A stretch of DNA of 64,000 nt from Bacillota bacterium (GTDB lineage: Bacteria > Bacillota > Bacilli > Paenibacillales > UBA4045): NCBI GenBank assembly GCA_023441055.1, contig JAEZQY010000062.1:1-64000 (forward strand), read 5' to 3'. Below are positions 59,513 to 64,000 of the stretch, in pieces. A program made the position numbers and the translations under genes. A model generated the notes under the pieces. The model did no database searches. It saw only the letters and a program-made list of their open reading frames with translations, and was not told the origin of the DNA. Every line of letters begins with the position of its first letter. Position 1 is the stretch's first letter.

Positions 59513-60862
59513 ATGTACCAAACTCAGAAATTCAAACTAACGAAACTGCTAGTTGTAGTAATGGCGATGATGCTAGTGGTGGCAGCATGCAGCACATCAT
59601 CAAACTCAAAAAAGGATCCATCCAGTACTACAGGGAATAACGGTGGCAATGCGAATGTTGATGTAAAAAATAACGAGAAAGTAGAACTGCGATTTTTGTT
59701 GTGGGGGAATCAGCAAGAAATTGATAGTAAGACTAAGTGGACTGAGGAGTTCAACGCTGCAAATGACTCGATACATATTAAACTGGAGGCAATTCCAGAA
59801 GGTTTCCATGAAAAGTTAACGTTGCAGATTTCATCAGGTACATTAGCCGATTTAGTACAAATTGCAGGGGATTTTGGGGGTGCCTATTTCAAAGATGATT
59901 TATTTGCCCCATTGGATTCCTATATTGCTAAAGATGGCTTAGAGAATGCTTGGGTTGACAGCCTAATGAGCGGACTGTCGTATAATGGAAGTGTGTATGC
60001 GGCTCCAACTACGTTCTATTCAGGTTTTATTATCTACAACAAGACCATGTTCGAGGAGAATAATGTTCCTCTCCCGACAAATGATTGGACTGAAGAAGAC
60101 TTTTTAGCGGCTGCTAAAGCTTTAACAAAGGGCGAAGGTGCTAACAAGGTCTGGGGAGCTGATTTCTCATCCTGGTGGACATATTCACTTGCTAGAAACC
60201 TGTACGATGGATACAAGGCATGGGATTGGGATACTGGAACAATGACGGCGAATACCCAAGGATATAGAGATGGTGTTCAATTTATCACAGACTTGTACCA
60301 AGTGCATGGAGTCTCACCAACTCCAACTATGGCGGCTGATATTTCTGGAACATTCGAGAATGGCAAATTTGCAATGACAATTGGAGCTTCTTGGGATATG
60401 GCAAGCTTCAATACAGCAATAGGTGATAATTTCGAATGGGATATTGTAACCTTCCCTACAAATTCAACTTATGGGCAATGGAGATCTCCGTTGTGGACCA
60501 CTGCAATAGGCATGTCGGCAGACACACCATATAAAGATGAAGCTTGGGAATATATTAAATATATGTCTGCTCAAGAAAAGGTGCAAGGCGAGATGGAAAT
60601 CATTGGGCTACCCGCTTTGAAAGCAATTAGCGAAGATAGCGCGTTTATAAATACTATACCGGATGGCTGGAAGCCATTTAATAAATCTGTATTTTTTGAT
60701 GCGCTTGATTATGCAGTAGACGGTGTAGTCCTTAATGAAATTCAAGATGAAATTCTGAAATATGAATTGGAATTGCTATTTGCGGGAGAGCAGAATATGG
60801 ATACTGCGCTGGAAAATATGCAGACCAAAGGCCAATTGAAATTAGATAGAATGAAGCAATAA
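59513..60862 (+). CDS. Sugar ABC transporter binding lipoprotein
   Basis: The 449-residue family 1 extracellular solute-binding protein has a lipoprotein signal (KLLVVVMAMMLVVAACSTSS; lipid Cys in VVAAC). It continues with VELRFLLWGNQQEIDSK and the family-typical segments SGTLADLVQIAGDFGGAYF and FENGKFAMTIGASWDMASF. It captures an oligosaccharide for the permeases encoded next. GGAGGT is 7 nt from ATG 59513. Four operators upstream indicate repression by the LacI-type protein of the same operon. A stable hairpin after it probably raises its level above the permeases. Confidence 0.94.
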   Translation: MYQTQKFKLTKLLVVVMAMMLVVAACSTSSNSKKDPSSTTGNNGGNANVDVKNNEKVELRFLLWGNQQEIDSKTKWTEEFNAANDSIHIKLEAIPEGFHEKLTLQISSGTLADLVQIAGDFGGAYFKDDLFAPLDSYIAKDGLENAWVDSLMSGLSYNGSVYAAPTTFYSGFIIYNKTMFEENNVPLPTNDWTEEDFLAAAKALTKGEGANKVWGADFSSWWTYSLARNLYDGYKAWDWDTGTMTANTQGYRDGVQFITDLYQVHGVSPTPTMAADISGTFENGKFAMTIGASWDMASFNTAIGDNFEWDIVTFPTNSTYGQWRSPLWTTAIGMSADTPYKDEAWEYIKYMSAQEKVQGEMEIIGLPALKAISEDSAFINTIPDGWKPFNKSVFFDALDYAVDGVVLNEIQDEILKYELELLFAGEQNMDTALENMQTKGQLKLDRMKQ

Positions 60863-60896
60863 TAGATCTGTACTAGTATTCTGTATCTTGCAAGAT

Positions 60897-60933
60897 GCTG
60901 GCTACTGCGACTAACGATAACGTAGTAGCCAGC
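60897..60933 (+). other. Stem-loop between binding protein and permease
   Basis: A 13-bp stem (60897-60909 with 60921-60933, one G-T pair, loop 11 nt) begins GCTGGCTACT. No T run follows, so it likely stabilises the upstream mRNA end or gives partial termination. Confidence 0.7.
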
Positions 60934-60992
60934 AATCAACAAAGCATAAGTCAATAAAGTTGTTACACTGTAACGTTAAAGGGCGGATAAAT

Positions 60993-61874
60993 TTGGGATA
61001 TACAAGAGGAAGACAAGCAAAGTATTTTTATATGTTCATCTCTCCGTGGTTGCTGGGCTTTTTTTTATTGATCTGTATACCATTAATATATTCCATCTAT
61101 CTTTCGCTAACGCAATATAATGGAATTTCAGCACCGCAATTTATTGGTCTGCAAAATTATAAGGATATCCTATTTCATGATGACTTATTTCGGAAGAGTT
61201 TATTCAATGCTCTTCATTACGCCATAATCTCCGTACCGTCAAGCTTAATTCTAGCATTAATAATTGCGTTTTTACTTTCAAAAGAATCGAAATCAAGCAA
61301 TTTCTTTCAAATCATCTTTTACTTCCCTTCAATTGCGGCAGGTGTTGCAGTATTTACTGTGGCGAGATATTTGCTGAAAGGTGAAGGTGGTTTAATCAAC
61401 TACATCTTATCAATCTTCGGAGCACAAGGACCATTTTGGTTATCAGATCCGAATTGGGCAATGAATTCACTGGCATTGGTCAACTTGATATTTTGCGGTT
61501 CACAAATGCTCATATTTCTAGCGGGTATTAAACAAATACCAACATCCTATTATGAAGCAGCAAAAATCGACGGAGCAAGCAATGTTAAATGTTTTTTCAA
61601 AATAACACTCCCATTGATCGCCAACATGTTTGCATTCAATTTAGTTATGGGAATAATTAATGCGTTCCAGGTATTTGTCCAACCATTGATTTTGACAGGC
61701 GGTGGACCGCTTAAAAAGACTTATGTGTATGGTTTGTATATCTATGATAGTGGCTTTAATTTCGGCAAATTCGGATATGCTGCAGCACTGGCATGGATCA
61801 TGTATCTAATTATACTAGTCATTAGTATGGTTGTATTAAAATCGATGCAGAAGAGCATGAACTACGAGGATTAA
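60993..61874 (+). CDS. Sugar ABC permease (MalF/UgpA type)
   Basis: The 293-residue protein has six membrane helices (YFYMFISPWLLGFFLLICIP first) and the EAA loop SYYEAAKIDGASNVKCFFKITLPLI, which contacts the ATPase. The ATPase is not in this operon, as is usual for systems sharing an MsmX-like ATPase. TTG 60993 is 6-7 nt from AAAGGGCGG; a TTG at 60960 has no ribosome site. Confidence 0.92.
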   Translation: MGYTRGRQAKYFYMFISPWLLGFFLLICIPLIYSIYLSLTQYNGISAPQFIGLQNYKDILFHDDLFRKSLFNALHYAIISVPSSLILALIIAFLLSKESKSSNFFQIIFYFPSIAAGVAVFTVARYLLKGEGGLINYILSIFGAQGPFWLSDPNWAMNSLALVNLIFCGSQMLIFLAGIKQIPTSYYEAAKIDGASNVKCFFKITLPLIANMFAFNLVMGIINAFQVFVQPLILTGGGPLKKTYVYGLYIYDSGFNFGKFGYAAALAWIMYLIILVISMVVLKSMQKSMNYED

Positions 61875-61895
61875 GAAAGGTGGTAGTGATTATAT

Positions 61896-62738
61896 ATGTC
61901 GGAAAAAAGTAAGTTTATCGTCAAGACTTTCATATGTTCTGTACTAGGGATTATATTTATTCTACCGTTTTTCTGGATGCTGTCTACATCTTTAATGAGT
62001 ACAGAACAAATAGTAAAATATCCTCCAGAATTATTCCCATCACCTTTCACACTTCGATCATTTGAATATATTTTCGAAGCTGGACATTTTTTCTTGTATT
62101 TTAAAAATAGTGCTATAATTACATTGATCAATATCTTTGGTACATTAGCAAGCACTACTCTAGTAGCTTATGGATTTGCTAAATATAATGCTCGTCTTAA
62201 AGGTTTCTGGTTTGCCATACTCATGTCCACTATGATGATTCCTTATTTCGTGACCATAATACCGTTGTATAATATATATGTAAAATTAAATCTTGTTAAT
62301 ACTTTTGTGCCATTGGTGTTACCTAATATATTGGCAGGAAGTGCATTTAGCGTGTTCTTACTCCATCAGTTCTTCAAAACCTTCCCTGAAGAGATAGAGA
62401 ACGCAGCAAGAATAGATGGTTGTGGTGAGTTTAATATTTTGTTCAAAATTGTAGCGCCTAATTCAAAAGCGATATTCTTTGTAGTTGCTATTTTTATGTT
62501 TGTATGGACATGGAACGATTACTTTGGGCCAGTAATTTTCCTGAATGATCAATCAAAATATACATTGGCTGTAGGATTGGTGTTTCTAAATTCATCGATT
62601 AGTGGCTATAAAGATGCACTTGATCAAGGTCCGGTTATGGCGATGGCATTGCTTACCGTATTACCCATTATCTTAATGTATTCTTTTTTTCAGAAGTATT
62701 TTATTAACGGTATTGTAAACAGTGGATTGAAAGGATAA
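61896..62738 (+). CDS. Sugar ABC permease (MalG/UgpE type)
   Basis: The 280-residue protein has six membrane helices and the EAA loop EIENAARIDGCGEFNILFKIVAP, the second permease of the heterodimer. AAAGGTGG precedes ATG 61896. It is 21 nt after the first permease and 9 nt before the LacI gene. Confidence 0.93.
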   Translation: MSEKSKFIVKTFICSVLGIIFILPFFWMLSTSLMSTEQIVKYPPELFPSPFTLRSFEYIFEAGHFFLYFKNSAIITLINIFGTLASTTLVAYGFAKYNARLKGFWFAILMSTMMIPYFVTIIPLYNIYVKLNLVNTFVPLVLPNILAGSAFSVFLLHQFFKTFPEEIENAARIDGCGEFNILFKIVAPNSKAIFFVVAIFMFVWTWNDYFGPVIFLNDQSKYTLAVGLVFLNSSISGYKDALDQGPVMAMALLTVLPIILMYSFFQKYFINGIVNSGLKG

Positions 62739-62747
62739 GGTGCTGCA

Positions 62748-63755
62748 ATGAGTAAGAAAATAACCATTCTAGATATTGCCAAGAAAGCGAATGTGTCTTC
62801 AGCCACAGTATCCAGAATAATCAATAATACGGCAAACGTTAATAGCGAAAAGAGGAAAAAGGTTTTAGAGGTAATTAAGGAATATAATTTCAAACCAAAT
62901 GAAATTGCAAAATCCTTGCAATCCAGCAAGTCGAATATAGTGGGGTTTATTGTTCCACACATTAACAGTCCTTATTATGCAAAAGTATTTTATGAAACCG
63001 AGCTGATTGCCCAACGACAAGGTTATACGCTAATGTTATGCAATTCAGAATCAGATAAACGCTTAGAAAGCGATATTCTCAATGCATTCATACTGACAAA
63101 TGTCAGAGCAATCGTGTTCATGGGCGGGCGTCTGGATGATATAGAGTGTGATGAAAAATACAGGACCGAAATAGAAGAAATCAATAAAAAGGTACCGGTA
63201 ATTTCATGTGTGGATGTACCCGATTTAGCGTGCATACAAGTGTATCATGAACAACAAAAAAGCAGTATTGAGCTATTAGAGCACTTATCTGGTTTAGGTT
63301 ATAAAGATGTTGCGCTAATGGGTGGGTATTCAAATATTAGAACGACTATGAATAGACGGAAAGATATAATCGATCAAGCTGATAAGTATGGGGTTAGCAT
63401 TCGCAGTGAAATCATTGATAGTGATTACTCGGTTGAGGGTGGTAATATTGCCATGAAAAGGATGCTCAGAAATGGTGAATTACCACAAGCGATTATATGC
63501 ATTAATGATTTGGTAGCCATAGGCGCGTTAAGCGAGGCGCACAAAAACAATATGCAAGTACCAAAAGATATAGCGATTGTAGGGTACGATAATTTAGACA
63601 TATCAGCGTTTATTCATCCGGGAGTTACGACAATAGCAAGTAATTTCAAAGACTATTCTAAGGCAATCGTACATGCGATACAGCATGTTGATGATATCAT
63701 ACCCAATGAAAGAATTGCCATTCAAACAGATTTAATTATTAGAGGAACAACCTAA
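62748..63755 (+). CDS. LacI-family repressor
   Basis: The 335-residue protein has an N-terminal HTH, ITILDIAKKANVSSATVSRIINN, and hinge helix PNEIAKSLQSSKSN, followed by a periplasmic-binding-protein-like sensor domain (IVGFIVPHINSPYYAK...). It probably binds the four TGTAAACGTTTACA-type sites at 59255-59484 and releases them when the transported sugar is present. Its stop codon overlaps a tiny ORF (TAATG). Confidence 0.94.
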   Translation: MSKKITILDIAKKANVSSATVSRIINNTANVNSEKRKKVLEVIKEYNFKPNEIAKSLQSSKSNIVGFIVPHINSPYYAKVFYETELIAQRQGYTLMLCNSESDKRLESDILNAFILTNVRAIVFMGGRLDDIECDEKYRTEIEEINKKVPVISCVDVPDLACIQVYHEQQKSSIELLEHLSGLGYKDVALMGGYSNIRTTMNRRKDIIDQADKYGVSIRSEIIDSDYSVEGGNIAMKRMLRNGELPQAIICINDLVAIGALSEAHKNNMQVPKDIAIVGYDNLDISAFIHPGVTTIASNFKDYSKAIVHAIQHVDDIIPNERIAIQTDLIIRGTT

Positions 63756-63798
63756 TGAAAACCACGACGTGAGAGGAACTACACTTATGAAAACCACG
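63741..63798 (+). repeat. Duplicated translation start region
   Basis: AGAGGAAC followed by ATGAAAACCACG occurs at 63741-63766 and again at 63772-63798, 31-32 bp apart. The first copy gives a five-codon ORF (MKTTT, stop TGA at 63770); the second starts the hydrolase gene. Confidence 0.75.
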
Positions 63799-64000
63799 CC
63801 TAGAATTATCAAAAAGGATAATGGCTTTTCATTCTTGGTAGATGATCAGCCTTTTATCATGCTAGCGGCTGAGGTGCATAATTCAGCATGTACCTCACGC
63901 GAATATATGGAATATGTGTGGACGAAAGCAAAGGAGTTGAACTGTAATACTGTACTAGCCCCAGTATATTGGGAGTTGATTGAGCCAGAAGAAAATCAAT
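63787..64000 (+). CDS. Glycoside hydrolase (beta-galactosidase-like), partial
   Basis: Only the first 71 codons are present; the gene runs off the window. FLVDDQPFIMLAAEVHNS and LNCNTVLAPVYWELIEPEE match the N-terminus of GH35/GH42-like beta-galactosidases (DUF5597-type). There is no signal peptide, so it would act in the cytoplasm on the imported sugar. GAGAGGAAC lies about 10 nt before the ATG. Its place in the operon suggests galactoside or plant-oligosaccharide use. Confidence 0.8.
   Translation, partial: MKTTPRIIKKDNGFSFLVDDQPFIMLAAEVHNSACTSREYMEYVWTKAKELNCNTVLAPVYWELIEPEENQ

Overview
The window looks like a chromosomal segment of a facultatively anaerobic, endospore-forming Firmicute of the Paenibacillaceae, most likely Paenibacillus. 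The grounds are the gene order sigW-rsiW-cdaA-cdaR-glmM-glmS, a glmS ribozyme, a Bacillus-type Fnr with C-terminal cysteines, SLH and copper-amine-oxidase-N ('stalk') proteins, Gly-Arg-Pro-Gly tRNAs and strong AGGAGG ribosome binding sites. No taxon was checked against a database.

1-8.4 kb is an anaerobic module: fnr, a doxX-like gene, a mobA-like gene, then adhE-pflB-pflA for mixed-acid/ethanol fermentation. Five TGTGA-N6-TCACA-type boxes sit before these genes, so the block reads as a compact Fnr regulon. 8.4-9.3 kb holds a 51-bp, four-copy minisatellite and a four-gene tRNA operon. 9.3-16.3 kb carries a secreted stalk-domain protein, an ABC half-exporter, a LysM-Gmad2 protein and ppc. 16.4-27 kb is the conserved envelope-stress / c-di-AMP / amino-sugar block. 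Here it is split between glmM and glmS by repeats and a divergent sugar-catabolism pair with an AraC regulator; glmS keeps its own promoter and ribozyme.

27-37 kb is AT-rich and island-like. It contains a 35-bp hairpin duplication, an Abi_2 (HEPN) abortive-infection gene, an IS1182-type transposase remnant, a tightly packed five-gene operon around a Ycf46-like AAA+ ATPase and a membrane coiled-coil protein, a small Cys-rich ORF, a DUF5050-like secreted protein and a truncated pirin. The five-gene operon is the best candidate for an undescribed system. Its proteins other than the ATPase are not recognisable to me, and it sits beside a defence gene and mobile-element debris.

37.3-53.1 kb is one long co-directional polysaccharide operon: DUF1796, a GT2-GT4 fusion plus a paralogous GT4, a Wzm/Wzt ABC exporter, an odd Rossmann protein, an O-antigen-ligase-like protein with a helical-repeat tail, an initiating sugar-phosphate transferase, a WbuB-like GT, a three-gene UDP-6-deoxy-L-HexNAc pathway and a last GT4. 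The set resembles S-layer O-glycosylation loci, and an SLH-domain protein lies 4 kb downstream.

53.1-57.4 kb has a TetR-controlled group (DUF4188, cutC) with palindromic operators, an MFS transporter and a PadR-DUF2812 pair. 57.4-59.1 kb is the SLH repeat protein on the minus strand. 59.2-64 kb is an AT-rich carbohydrate uptake operon (binding protein, two permeases, LacI regulator, start of a glycoside hydrolase) preceded by four near-identical LacI-type operators.
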